64,000 bases of DNA, taken from the NCBI GenBank assembly GCA_003993805.1, contig RSEF01000002.1:69917120-69981119 (forward strand), read 5' to 3'. The notes beneath the pieces are model-generated. The model ran no database searches, was not told where the DNA came from, and saw nothing but the letters and a program-made list of their open reading frames with translations. Shown piece by piece: positions 35,357 through 48,350 of this stretch (positions within the stretch are counted from its first letter, which is position 1; each line of letters begins with the position of its first letter). This stretch comes from Himantopus leucocephalus. Lineage: Eukaryota; Chordata; Aves; Charadriiformes; Recurvirostridae. A program made the translations under genes and the position numbers.

Positions 35357-36830
35357 TAAAACATCAATTTAAAGGGACTTCTACTGTCTTGGTTTCTGAA
35401 AGAAAGAAGTTTTATCTTTGCCTGGACTTGAACCAAGTCTTGACTGTTTTATTTATTTTATTTTTTTTTTTGTAAAGCAGACTGTATTGAGAATGTAACC
35501 AAAGATGTGCCTAGAAACAAACTGTACACATTGTGCATATTTTGAAATTTACCTCTGAGGAACGCATGGTGTATGCATTTCTGCCATTTCCCTCGATTCT
35601 GAACTGCAGTACACCTTGCTGCTGCAAAGTGTCATATAAGCAAAGACTGGCGTTGGTACCAATGGTATGGGGCTGCATGCTGTGGAGAAGAATCTATGGA
35701 ATCATGTTCCATTACCTGTTCAGGCATGCTTGCCGGAGTCAGTGCCATGTATCAGACAGAAGTCTTGATTATTAACGTAAGACTGAAACTACAAGTTTTG
35801 TGGCTTGGAGGCACTCTTGTATAAGTAGAATTTGTGTTAACTGAGTCATGCTTACTTCCCTCCTTCTAACACTTGTTCGTACAGTTACTATGATCAAATA
35901 TTTGTTTTGCTATTTTTATAACATTATAGGTATCAGCTTGTTTTCCAGATGGCCGTCCAATCAGTCATTTCTCATGAAAGTACTGTGTAATGATAGCAGT
36001 GTTTGCTGCTAGTTTTGTTTGCAATGTATTTGTAGAGGTTTTTGTGACTAACTTGCCTTTGGTACATATAAGTATCTGATACTCATTCCATATGCTAATT
36101 GTTAACTTTACCACTATAACTGGAAGTTTGAAATGCAGTAATGTACACTAGTTGTGTTAATTTACACTAAGTGATACAAGTGCCTCTGGTGCTGCCTTCT
36201 TGATGGGACAGAATTGATGCTTCCAGAAAGGAAAGAGATTTTAAATGGGGGTTATGAAGCAGGGTCTTAGGCAAGGGAACTGCAATGCTGACAGTCTTCT
36301 GGGTTTTCTGTTGTTCTACTTTAAAAAAAAAAAATAAAAAAAAAAAAATCCTGTTGGTTCTTCAAATGTGGAACTTTGATTATAGTAATGAAAGCAGTAA
36401 TAGAGACCTGCAAGGATGTTTAATCCAGTTCTGACCAAGCCCATGTGAAGTAGTAAGTGCAACTGAGAGCAATGAAGGCAGGTGTCCAGTGTATCCAGAT
36501 ATCTGTCATTCTTCCTCTGATGAAACGACTGCTTTAGTAGCAGAGCTGCCATCTGTGTTCCTTCAGTTAAGGGAAATTTCTCTTTCTTGCTTGCTCTTAG
36601 GAGGAGAGAACAATCTATGCACTGGTAATAAATGCTGTTAGAGCACAATCATGGCTTTGCTTAATGAAAGTAAAGCTGTTTGGCTACTTTGTGCCTGTAC
36701 TGTAATAACCGTTTAAGTTTTTTGGGGGGTTGGGAGTGCCAACTTTGATCACGTGCAAGTGCGGAGGAAGAGATGGATGCCTGTAACAATAGTATATTGG
36801 CCTGAAATAAAAAATTTTGAATATTTCATA
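35357..36830 (+). other. MCUR1: MCUR1 3' UTR and polyadenylation site
   Basis: About 1.47 kb of AT-rich sequence without coding character follows the MCUR1 stop. It ends with AATAAA at 36806-36811, and the GT-rich GCTGTGTTTTCTTT at about 36837-36850 would serve as the downstream element, placing cleavage near 36830. A long A-tract with one T (about 36321-36349) lies inside and could cause internal oligo-dT priming in cDNA libraries. Confidence 0.7.
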
Positions 36831-38794
36831 GAAAATGCTGTGTTTTCTTTATAAATGCAACTTTTTAATTTTAATTTCATCTCTTTGAAGTTAAGTCACT
36901 CCTAATAGGACTTCTTTTAAGCTAAGAATTTAGCAAAGTCAACAGCCCCCCTAAGACACTGCAGGGTCAATAATGTAAGGAAGACTATTATTGCAGACTA
37001 ACTTAACAGCCCCTTTAAATTGAATGAAGCTATAGTCAAGATCTTAACTTTTCTGTTTAAAAAATACTTTTTAATATACTAACTTACAGGACTTGACACT
37101 TTCTCAAATTAGACAAGCAATAAGTTGTTTGGAATGACTTCAGTGTTGATTCTTATCTTCCCAGGACAGATGGTTCTATATATGTCTATGTAATCAGTAC
37201 ATCTTTACCTGTGTGCCTGAGCATCAGATAAACAGTTATTTTTGTGACTATTTAGAACTAATTTTAAATATAGGGTCTACCCTGCTAAAAACAGATACTA
37301 TGCAAATAAACTTCTTTTCAGGGCAGGTGGAAGGAAGAAGTGAAAGATTATAGAGCAGCATTGTCCTGGAATTAGCAAAGTGTCAGGCAAACGAGCACTT
37401 ACTGGTGAGTGTTCTAAACGAGGAATAAAGTTAATATGTAATTCAGGAAAAGGACACTATAAATAAAACACAATTATTATTTCCAAGCCCATGAAGTCTT
37501 CAAGTGTGGTGTAAAAGCTTGTTACTCCTATGTGCATAGATGCAACATCTCTGATTTCGTCTGATTTTAAAGATCAGTTTAGCAGTCGTTATAACACAGT
37601 CTCATCATGTAGTTATTGGCATTCAAAAAAAGGTAGAAGATCCCTCTGTATATTTCCAAACACAAATTCATTCAGAGAGATTTAAGCTCAAAGAATGAGC
37701 CTTTTGGTACAGGTAAGAAGCAAATACATCAGGACATACTGCTAAATATCTCTTGAAAAGCAATGATCACTCCATTCATAAATAGGAGACCTAAGTTTGC
37801 AATTCTCCAGATATTTTTTTTTTCTGCATCGTGCTGTATATTGTCTCTAATTTGTATCAGTAGCAATTCTAAATGTACAGAAGTACTTTTCCGTTCTCTG
37901 ACTCCATGTTTTGATTTTTAATTTGCAGAGCTCTTTCAAAAGACACAAGTGAAAAATAAATGGGACTGTTTTACTATAAACCACTTCAGCTGTAAAAATC
38001 TGCAGTAGCTCCCCCTTGATTCAGAAATGTATCTGTTCATCTCCTGCCTGGCAGGAAAAAAGTATAAAGGGAAAAAAAAATATCTAGAAATGTTAAACCT
38101 CTCAGGCTCTCTCTTTAAGTTAGTTTGCAAGAATAGAGGATGCAGCTAAAGCTGAGCTACATCCAGGTCTGATTTGCTTTCAGGAAGAGCTCATCTCTCT
38201 GCGGAGCAGGTAAGAGTTGCAGTTTGCCTATGCTAAAACTAGTAGTGAGTTTTTCCCTGTGAATTTCCACGTTCGCACAGCAAAGACAGAAGGTTCTTTA
38301 AGGATTTCCTTCCTTTGGGGGAAGGAGGTTGAGAATCCTTCCATTTGCTGGAAAACTGAAGTTGCTCTGAGAGCTTGTGTTTTGCAGAACTAATGGAGAT
38401 CCAGAGTTGTTACAAAACTGGATTTACTCATAATATGTTAGTGGGAGTATACTGAATTTAACTGCTCATCTATCTTGCTTTCCCTCTTTTCAGTAAAAAT
38501 CTGTAAGGGAGCCGTCTTCTTTTCACTGGTATGTATTACCTAAATTGTTTGCTTCGAGTATTGTATTACTGTGAAGTCACATGCTGCCTGGCCCTTTCTC
38601 TATTGGAAGTGTTGATCACATCATTCATTTCCCAGAATGTTGTACAGTTGTACTTAAAACCATGAGTTGACAAATGGAAACACACTTTTAATGTAGGTAC
38701 GAAATCTGCTTCAGTTTTTCTAACCACAAATGTTTTGGTTTACTAGAACAAACCTTATTCCAGTTGTGAATAGTCCCTTAATTGTCCTTTTCAT

Positions 38795-38870
38795 AAATGG
38801 TGAAATCCTAGCTCCGGGCGGCTATTAACGGTTCTGATTGACTTTGGAGAAGGTGCGCTTTTACCTTCTA
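38795..38870. repeat. Possible ancient amniote repeat
   Basis: GGTGAAATCCTAGCTCC followed by CTGATTGACTTTGGAG resembles the old amniote repeat class with GTGAAATCCTGGCCCC and CATTGACTTCAATGG motifs. The middle is diverged. Confidence 0.35.
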
Positions 38871-39320
38871 CGTACCTAGAGTCATACCGCTTCAGTGAAC
38901 TTTTCTCTTCTTATTCTTGCTACCATCTGTAGACCTCACACAGGAAAACTGGTGATGTTTTTTGTGGATTTGGTTTTCTTTTTAATCAGCAAAGTTAGCT
39001 AAATTCCTGTGACTAGTTCCTTTGAACTACTGATTGCAAGGTGTGAGCAAGACTTAGTTTTGCATCTCCCACCGAGTTTTCAGGAATCGAGTAAACTGCC
39101 CTTATTATGATTTCTAAAATGATCGAAACTCTGCAAAACAATTCAATATTTAACAAAACCCCTATGTAAAGTCTCTTTTCAAGGAATAAGTACACTGTAA
39201 AATTAATGATTTTTTAGTGTTTTAATATATTTGGAAAAGTTGTATTCAGAAATCATCAGTTTGGCAATGGTGTTTTTTAATTATTTTTCCTTTAGTTATA
39301 TACATCTTGAATTTATAGGG

Positions 39321-39397
39321 CTTTTTGTTGGGGGTGGGGTTTTTTGTTTGTGGGGTTTTTGGAGGGTTGGTTGTTTTGTTTTGGGGGGGTTTTTTTG
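39321..39397 (+). repeat. T/G-only tract with G-quadruplex potential
   Basis: About 77 nt made almost only of T and G, with G-runs of 5, 4, 4, 3 and 7 separated by T-rich loops. A similar but weaker tract lies at about 40081-40130. Confidence 0.8.
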
Positions 39398-40778
39398 AGT
39401 AAAGCTTTCTGTGTAAGCAATTAATTTTCTTTGGCCCCTAAATAGAAAGTTCATTTACGATCAAATATGTGCCTGAAATATTGGGGATTGCTTTAATCAG
39501 AAACAAATGCATACACTCTTGGAGATATAGGGCCTGCTGTCTTTGTTAGGAAAGCTTCCTTTGGCTTAAAACGCATTTTTTTACCCTATTGCCAAGCATT
39601 TTAAAGCAGTAGCATTGGTTCTTTATTTTACACTTAAATTCTATGTCAGAGCAATTGTGTCTTATCCTTAACATGCAGTTTCGTAACTAGATAAACATCA
39701 TAGAGGGAAGATAGCAGTGTTTGCATAGTGTTCCTTTGAAATCTGTCTATTCCAAGAAAGAAGATTCCAGTTTTCTTGGGAGGACGCCCAGCTGGTATCA
39801 GAAAGAAAGTACTGGAAATGAGTAACAAAGTATTGTGGCAAATATCAGTCTTGGGCCAATGTTTCTCCCTGTGGTGAGGCACGTCCGTGTGTTGTAATAT
39901 TTCAAATACCCTTCCTCCCTCTGCTGTTCCGATATGCACCCCTATCAAACGCTTAGAAGTTCATTATGTTCCCCATTGTATTCTGAAATTGTATCAGCTT
40001 GATTCCAGTCACAACTGATACTACTTGTGAATAGCCTCTTCTTGTTGCATGAGTAAAAATGTAGTGAGGAAAAAAAGAAGGGTGGTGTGGTGTGTTTTTT
40101 GGTTTGTTTGTGGGTTGGTTGTTTTTTTCTTCCCCTGTGGGTAAGTGGCATATGTTCTGTGAGAACTTTAAGCAGAAGTGTATGGTACATGAATATAATA
40201 ATGGCATACTTATAGCAGGCAACGGAATTGGGTCAAATTGAGCTCCAGGGTTTGCTTCAGAACCAATAGGATGGGTAATAGTTGTGTTGGTGGTGGCTGG
40301 GACGGGGAAACGGGGCAGGTTTCTCAGCATGAAGGGAAAACTCAAGAGTTTATACTGTGTATACTTTAATCTCCAGCATGCTTTGGTCTTTCTCCATTGT
40401 TAGAAATCCTGTAGTCCTCTCGTGTAGGACTATCAGCAATGCATGCTACTCCGTGAATAGGCAGCTGTTAAGTGTGTCACTTTTGATCGTGATTTTGTCT
40501 AGAATAATTTGTGTCGCTCCAAGTCATTCTGCTGTCTTTAGCTGGGATCTATTTTCTTGTGGCAAAGGTGTACTAAGCATTACATATTTACAAAGTGCTC
40601 CCAGTGATGCAAGAAATGAATAAATACAAAGGCCACTTCAGAAGCTCCCTTTAAAGACTGCTTACCACAACCAGATCCAGATAGTGGCTGGAGATTTTGA
40701 TAATCTTTTATATCGCGGCTTTCAAAAAAAGTCAGTTCTAATGCCTCGTGGTTTACATGCAGAGTACCCTTGTGTTCC

Positions 40779-40884
40779 TGAGACGCCGGCTGGGCCGAGG
40801 CACGAACGGCCGCCTTGTCTGAGCGATTGAGCTGTTAAGACCAAATAAAGCTACAGGCATGAGCCTATACTCAAAAAAAAAAAA
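40779..40884 (+). other. CpG-dense segment ending in AATAAA and A12
   Basis: Seven CpGs fall within 40784-40825, far above the local level. The segment then has AATAAA at 40844-40849 and, 23 nt later, twelve A residues (40873-40884). This is the arrangement of a reverse-transcribed mRNA 3' end. No coding region is recognised upstream and no clear target-site duplication was found. It could also be part of a decayed LTR or a chance arrangement. Confidence 0.3.
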
Positions 40885-41072
40885 TTAACCACTGACGATG
40901 TGCTGATGAGACTGAGCACGTCTAGTGGGGACGCCAAATGTGAGTTTTACGTTCTCGTTCAGTTCTTTTCTTTGATGTAGTTAGTTTCCTTGTGTCACGT
41001 GTTATATTGCAGTACCATTCAGAAGTACTGGGTTCTGAGAAGCTTTTAAGAAGTTGAAATTCTATGGAAGTT

Positions 41073-41092
41073 GGGGGGGGTGGGGGAGGGGA
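41073..41092 (+). repeat. G-run, possible G-quadruplex
   Basis: Runs of eight, five and four G separated by a T and an A on the + strand. Confidence 0.75.
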
Positions 41093-42257
41093 AGTGCAAA
41101 ATAAAGCTCACAGTTCCAAAAGTCTGTAGGAAAATTCTTGCAGAGATCTTAGTATTTTTGTTTCCTCTAAAAAGAAGCCTTGTTTAAAAATTAAGCATTT
41201 TTTTAGAAGCTTCTCAGTTGATTTTTTTTTTTTTAATCCTCCTAGCCACCTTCCAGTCATTGCTTTGCATTGCAGCACGCTCCTCAATATGACTTGTTTC
41301 ATCTATAATAATCTCATTTGGGGATACCCGTGACCACAGCTCTCAAAAAAACTGTGCCTAAGATACTACTCTCTCTTTCTGCTATTCAGTAAAAATGCAT
41401 CTGAGACTTCAGAGACGTCTAACAGCATGTTGTCTGCGAAGCTGTTAAGCAGTTAACTTGTCTTGTTTGAAACAGGGTCCCAGTTTGCCTTAAGGTGTCA
41501 GACCACGCCTGACAGGTTATAAATGTGATGATTCATAAAGTGCGGTTAACTGGGGGGGTTGGGAACGTCTAAGGAAGCTAATCCTGTTTGATAGAGAAAA
41601 CAGTGGTAGTCATCAGCTAACAAAGCAAAAATATGCTCACTGTGAAAGGAGATGAGGTTTAAACATTTACCACTTGCATAAATGCCAGTGTTTTGAAAGG
41701 TATTTTCTTTTTCTGCTGTTACCTAACAGAAAAAACATAGTGCATGGTTTTGCATTTGGGCACTCCTAGCTCATTTTCCTTTGCGGTTCCCAACTTCAAA
41801 TATTCAATATGCCATTTAATAAAACATTTTGGATTCTCTTATATGCCATTTGTAGTTTCAACGTTGTTTTCAAGCTTTCTTCCACAGCCCCCTCCCCCCA
41901 AGGCCATAGAGAGATTTGAAGGAGGGAAGGGTTGGTTTTCAGTTTGTTCTTAATGAGGGATTTAATGTATTTCTTAATGAGACAGTGTTTAATGTGTTAA
42001 AATATGACCAAAGGCTCTCTTGCAAGCCTTTACATGTTCACTGAAGTTACAGGCTTATTTATACGAAGGTTTCACGATCAATCTTCTGATTGATGCTTGT
42101 TTAAGTTTTTGTACAAATTGTATTTCAAGTAGCAATTTAAATATTCCTGTACACTGTTAGTACATCAGCACATGCAGCAAAACCACAAGACCCCGAGGTA
42201 CTCAAATATCTCTGATTCAAACAAGCCACAGGATCGTGTATAAACAGATACAAATAT

Positions 42258-42282
42258 GGGGGGGGGAGAGGGGGAGGGAGGG
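42258..42282 (+). repeat. G-rich purine run, possible G-quadruplex
   Basis: Runs of G (nine, five, three and three) separated by A residues. This all-purine tract could form a quadruplex or a triplex. Confidence 0.75.
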
Positions 42283-44029
42283 AATTGCAAGGTGCTAGAA
42301 GTCTGTGTACTGTATAAATATCTAAGATGCCAAATAGATAAGACTGTAGCAACAGTGAAGGAAAACATAAGCAGAGGCGGTTACTTCAGTCCATAAACGA
42401 AGGTTAAGGCATGCAGTTCCTCTTTGCTCTTGGACAAATCCCAGCAACGGAGACAGACGGCTGTTTAACAACTGCCTTTGCAGCACGTGTAGCTGCCTGT
42501 TCCTTTAACTGGTGGTAGCGGTGGGTTAGCCCAGAAAATGGAGGTTTACTTCTTGTGCTTTTCTGTTGTCCTGGAATGAAACGCTTTCTTGCAAATATGT
42601 GAAGTTTTATATAAGCTGCATCAGGCTTGGTGTGAAAATCGTAACTTAACCGCGTGTAGTGGGGGTTGGTTGGTTTTTTAGATCTTTTACCTATGTTGCT
42701 CTAACGTACTGTGTTTGAGCCCTGATTGCGAACTACCAAAGGATGATTGTTCTTTGCTAATTACCCTTACTGAAGTAACAGGTGTGCTTGGTGATGTGGT
42801 GATAAGTCTAAGTCAGAATGAGCTGTAGTGATGCTCGTGAGACAGAATTACTGTAGAGAGATAAGAGAAGATGGCCAAAACCAAGAAAAGTGAGTTGCTT
42901 CTTGAAGCGCTGCTTCAAGGGGGGAATACCTGAAATACAAACACATAATGAAAGGGAAAAGCTCAAAAAACGGTAATGTTAAAGAAGGCCTGTGAGTGAT
43001 AGCAGGTAGCAAGTTAGTTGCTAAGTTACGAGGCAATTTTGGACAGCAGCTATGTAGGCAAGGATGGTTTAACGGGTCTGTGCCGAAGTTCCCATGTTCA
43101 GAGATTATATGGAAGCATTATGTCACCATCAAATCATCGCACGCGGAGTACAGCCGTCCTGTTGCTGGGAAAGATACGTATGCTGCCGGAGAAAGGAGCT
43201 GCCTTGCTTTCTGCTCCACGTAGGGCTGGGGGAGGGGGCCAGCGCCAGCCTTTGTGCCTCGCTCTGTCCCACACTCAAATTCCAGCTCCTACTGGGATAA
43301 TTATACAGGGAAATCCAGCTTTTAAGAGCAGAGAGGTAGTTCCTGCCTATTTTTCATAGCACTTCCTACCAGGGCTGCAAGCACTTAAAAATTCTGCCCT
43401 CTCAGAAGAGATCCCAGCCTGCCTGAGGATAGGAAACAATGGCCCTTGGCAGAATCTTTTCTGCAGTGGGGATGAAATAGGACTGTTGAATGATAAAAAG
43501 AGACTCTAATCTTTTGCTGGGATCCCGAGGGCTGAAGGGCTTTTCTCCCAGAATGGATTCTAGCCTTTCCAAAGACAAAGAATGGTGAATTCAGTAATGA
43601 GTCCCGAGCTAGCCAGCATAAGAGATTCGCTCTAAACGTTGTCCCGAGAGACCTGTATGCGGGTTGCTTTTTTTTTTATTTGTGGTCTCTGCTACCACAG
43701 AGCTCAGATCGATGAAACTGCTCATCAAATATGTAACTAGCATTTGTGACGGAGATTGATAAACATGGCGAAGTACAGCTAGGTATTACACAGACTTTGT
43801 TTCTTGCACTGATGCAGTGGACTGACATAGGCTGTTGCCAGAATCATGATTTCATGCTTTTTGGTACATGATCAATGTTAGTCGACTAGTCAGACTTAAG
43901 AAGCCACATTTGGTCTGCATGACAATTACGATTCTGTGAGCTCTTTCCCTAGTGCATCCAATTTAATTTACTGTGGATTACTACCTCCAGCAGGATGGGG
44001 GGCTTTTCAAATAATGTAAAGGAAAGAAT

Positions 44030-44590
44030 ACTTAGTGATATAAAATGAAAAATGCATGAAAAGTAGTATAGTTTTACCAAAGGTAGATTGTGCCAGACTA
44101 ATTTGGCAGCTTGCTTTGGTAATAACTGTATAACAGACTTCGTAGGCAAAAGAAACAGTAGATCTCATAGATCTTTACTTCAGGTTCCATGTAATCTAAC
44201 TTGAAGACACAAAGATAATGCTGTTAAGAAGTAACCTCATGATGACAAGACAAAAAGAGTTCTGTTTGCTGGTGTTCAGGAAAGACCAATTCAAACTGTA
44301 AGTGTTCTGCAGAAGAGCAGAGAAGGATGTTCAGAAACATGATTTATTTAGCCTAACAAATGAAAACTGAAGCTAAGCTGACTCTGGGCATGCTCTCAAG
44401 GGCACTATGTTAGTAACAAACACAAGGAAAGGGAAAGAATTATTTAAGGTGAAGGACAGACTTGCCACAAGTACATCTAGAATGGAAATTTTAAAGGTTC
44501 CTGACCACCAGAGAATTTAGGATTTGGAATAGTGGTCCGGTAGAAGCAGCAAGAAGAAATCTGGTTGGAAGACGAGCATGAACCAACATG
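44030..44590 (+). mobile_element. Ancient CR1/L3-type LINE remnant
   Basis: This + strand remnant follows old amniote CR1/L3 ORF2. About 44088-44160 matches the segment with GTGCCAGACTAATTTGGCAG and then GACTTCGTAGGCAAAAGAAA. Later landmarks are CAGAGAAGGATGTTCAGAAA (about 44319), TTATTTAGCCTAACAAATGA and GCCACAAGTACATCTAGAAT (about 44464), then a GAATTTAGGATTTGGAATAG segment (about 44512) from the ORF2 C-terminus. Frames are broken. Confidence 0.7.
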
Positions 44591-47500
44591 GTCACATTAT
44601 ACTGTGTGATGCTTATGTTAGCACAGACAGGACTCCATGGGGAACTTACCTCTGTTGTAGGTTTACATAAACACTGGAGGGAAATGCTTTTTCTTTTTTG
44701 GCTAGCTGGAAACTTTTACCAGAGTTGTAACTACAACATTATATCCATTGGTTCAAGTGTCAGGACTATGTCAGCATTTTTTTACAGTCATTTCAGTAGA
44801 TCAAAAAATACATGTCATGCCCTAGTGTTCAATGAATATGAAAAATGTGATTTTTAAAGGTTGGGTTTTTTTTTTAGTCTTCTAATCTTCTGCCAGTGCA
44901 TCAGAGATAATTTACTGTAAAACTCAAAACAGCACTAATGGGCTACTCCCCTCAATATAGCATGAGTTTGAAAGGGGAAACATGTAGAATCTGAAGTGCA
45001 CTAAGCCTTATTTTCATCTTGAAATAATCTTTTAAATTTCTTTAAAGATATTTTTAATATATGTGAACATCTAATTATAGCTAAAGATAATTTGCACTTC
45101 AATTATCCTCCCTTCCTCCTAGGTCCTCGGCAGATGAACAATCCCAGAAAAAGTCTTTAGCCTGGGAGTTCTCTACCTCATGACACCTTGACGGATCTTC
45201 TGTCCTGCTCCCCAAAGTCCAAAGGTGAAAAAGGGTAAGCGTGTCTATAAATGTGTGCACACGTGCAGGGAGGGCAAGGAGGGACACATCTGCCCTGTCT
45301 GATGTTCACTGTGCTCAGCCCTGGTGTTTATGCACACAGTTACGTCTGCACACACAATCCTGGGGTGAACAAAGGAGTTGCTCACACTGCTATGAAAGCC
45401 GTTGCTAGCAGAGCTAGGATTTTGGCACTCTAAGAAATTTGGTTGTTTTACAGTCTTCTCGACCTCCCTCTACGATCTGCACCTTCCCTTCCCTACTCAT
45501 TCCCAAACTGCAAAAGCCAATTCGTTTTACCACAGCCTTAGCGCCTTGCTCCCCTTCAGTCTGGGCACCTCCCCGGGGTACCTCTGCTGCTCCTCACTGT
45601 CCTGGTCCTGCAAGACCTCTTGCTGGAGACTCGGAGCAGTGCTTCAACAGCTGGCCTCAACCCAACTGGGACTGATAGGAAGTCACAGCCATTTTGAGGG
45701 GAAACGGAAAAAATGGAAGCCTTTCCTGGTATCTTGATGGCACAAGTAAGCTCTGCTCCTTCTACATTCACCAACTCCAACTGCTGGTCATCATCCAGTT
45801 CTCAGATGTTGCCACGCTCACTGCAAGCCTCTGCTTTCTCATGCTTTGTTCTGGCAATGCCATCTTTCGCCTTTGGTGGAATGACACACATGTGCTGTTA
45901 TGCTGCCCTCCCCAGCCAATGGAAGAGTTGCCCTAACTAAGATGTTAAGGTGTGATGGGGAGAGGAAATTAAGTGATTTGGGAGGTGCAAGCTTGCAGCT
46001 TGCTTGTTCTCAGTTATTTACTTCTTTGTTTAGGTTTCCTGGGGAGAAATAGATAAGGCCCTTTCAAGAAGGTTCTTAATTGGCAGCTTGGTAAAGCGGC
46101 AGTGGGAGTGTGTGTTGAAGAAACTGGAATAAACAACAAAACCAAAACATAAGGTCATGATTCAAGCAAATATGCCAGAGGGAGCACTTGGAGCAGACGA
46201 TGTTTATTGCTCAATGTAGTCTAAAGTCCAGGCAGCGCGCAGATGCAATCCAATGGAGCTCTCCCAAAGCTGGGAATGGAGAGGTGCACAGAGAGCAGAC
46301 CACAGAGGAGGCAGCGTGTTTTCCTTTGGAAAGGGGCAATAATGATTGTGCACTAGACTGGAAATATTTAGCCGTATAAAAGGTCTCAGTGTTAGCAGCG
46401 GCAACAGAAGCTTTCGCACACTTTATTAAAAAAAATAAATCAGACGTTAACTTTTAGTGTGAGATAGCAGGTCAGTCACCATTTCTTACACAAACTATTG
46501 CAGCTGAAAACGACTGTTGGAAAACTTCCTAATTAGCCCTGTTTGTTTTTTAAGAAGAGAAAAGTAGCTGAACTTCTGAATCTAGTTTCCTGTGGAAACA
46601 AAGCTTACGCAATCAGTGTTTGTCCTGTACCTAATAATTTTTGGAACCCTCTGGCAAATCAGATTTTGACTAAAGTTGAAAAAGCGATAATGTTAGACAT
46701 AATTATTAATTTTTTTTAAGCATTTTGTGAAATCTGGCAGCAGGATGAGGGACAGAGTGAGGTTACTGCCTTGACTAAAGAAAAGGCAAGAGTATCCCAG
46801 CCATTATGTTGCTTTCCAGCCAGCTGGCCGCTCAGCACACACGTGCCGACAGTGAGTATTTTTATAGCTCCAGACTGGTCCTGGAGTTTGTTGTCTCTTG
46901 GTAGTGACAGTGCCATCAGAGGCATGAGGAGAGCTGGGATTATTGTGGTGAAGGAGAAAGAGATGTGGGACAAAGGACACAAATCCATAAGAAATCAGGC
47001 TTCGTTAGTTCTGCTGCTCAGGAACAACATGTTTGTCTAACAATAGCTTTCTGCCCGAGCACATACGTCAGAACCAGATTAGATTTCTATTTGCATACCT
47101 CCTTACCTGGCTCGGGAATGCCCGTGGCATGAAACTCCTCGATTTCTCTTTCTTCCTTAAGGCATGGGTCTCTCCTGAAGAGTAACTGTAAAAGTTGCAT
47201 CTTATTTCTTAATAGATTTATTACTTTAAGTAAACAAAGTCAGATGAACTGGGTTTAATAACAACATCAAATGTTTGCTGCTTTTTTTAATCCTCTTGGC
47301 TCTTCAGAAACAACATAACAGAGAGAGAGAGCAAATGAGCTGGATGCAATTCCATGTTGTGCACACACTGAGAGCAGAACCTGAAGACAGTATTGTTGTG
47401 CAATGTAAACAAGGCATAAATTTATCCTACAGAACCCTTGTAGCTGATGATCTGAGAGGGAAAGAATCCAATGGATTTCTGAAGCATAGGATGAGCCTGT

Positions 47501-48179
47501 AGCACTGACAGGAAGAACAGGATTTTTTTGTTTTCGTGTAACTGAGCACATTTTATATGTACTTGTTGAAATAATAAGCTGGGGGGGGGGCGCGACCCAC
47601 AAGAAAACTTACAGCCACTGTTCAAAAGAATGCTGTAGTATCCAAGGGAGTTTTTAATCTGCAGGGAGAGAGAATAGGAGCTGTGCTCTTCTTTCTGTCT
47701 TATATAGTCTAAGGTCTGTATTATGCCCATTATAATGACATCACTGCTTCTAAATTAAAGTAGCAATGCCCAGATTCCACAGGGATGTGTGTCACAGAAA
47801 TGCATGTGCTATTAATTAAACCAGTTTTCAAATATTGCTTCAAATTCAGACAAGAACCATTTTATGCAGTTGTGTAATGAAAAAAAAAAAAAGGAAGCTA
47901 GAACCAAACTGGGGGGGCAGCATTAATACATGACACAGCCACTGACACAACATGAGACCTCGCGTGCTATTGTTGCCACTAGCCACACCGAAGAAAAGAA
48001 GTGTTTTCAAATACTAGGTAGCATTTCAGAAGCCCAGATTTTATGGCAGTCCATCCAAACCCCAGCTGAATGTTCCCACTGCTAACCACTTTGAAAATTC
48101 ACTCCAAAGAATAACTAGTCACTTAGAAAGAAAATGAGATACAATTACAATGAAACAGATATTACTTTATTAGATGCTA
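44591..48179. other. Non-coding DNA, no recognised gene
   Basis: Several short frames occur (for example 44588-44857, 45402-45737 and 46716-47040), some overlapping on both strands, with no known domain. A G9 run followed by CGCG lies at about 47581-47593 and an A-run at about 47879-47892. Confidence 0.5.
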
Positions 48180-48350
48180 CCACTGGGCTACTCAGTATCC
48201 AGCCATTAGTATTGGGCCTCTTCAGGGGCAAGTATTTGATGCTTCAGGAGAGGGGGGAAGAAAAGGCACAAAGAGCCAACTAAGCTGCGCTGCACTTCAT
48301 GGGGGTAGGGGATAGTTCTTCCTGATCCCCCCATGGACAACGGGTCTGTG
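48180..48350 (-). mobile_element. Ancient CR1/L3-type fragment
   Basis: On the + strand, GGGCTACTCAGTATCC, TATTTGATGCTTCAGGAG, then GGGGGAAGAAAAG and GATAGTTCTTCCTGATCCCC follow the order seen just past the end of ORF2 in old amniote CR1/L3 copies, read on the minus strand. The fragment is short and decayed. Confidence 0.55.

Larger units (their letters stand above)
36831..44029. other. Intergenic DNA downstream of MCUR1
   Basis: No coding exon is recognised. The stretch contains a possible ancient repeat (38795-38870), T/G-rich tracts (39321-39397 and about 40081-40130), a CpG-dense segment with AATAAA and A12 (40779-40884), and G-runs (41073-41092 and 42258-42282). In other vertebrates the next gene beyond the MCUR1 3' end is RANBP9; none of its exons was recognised. 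Confidence 0.5.
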
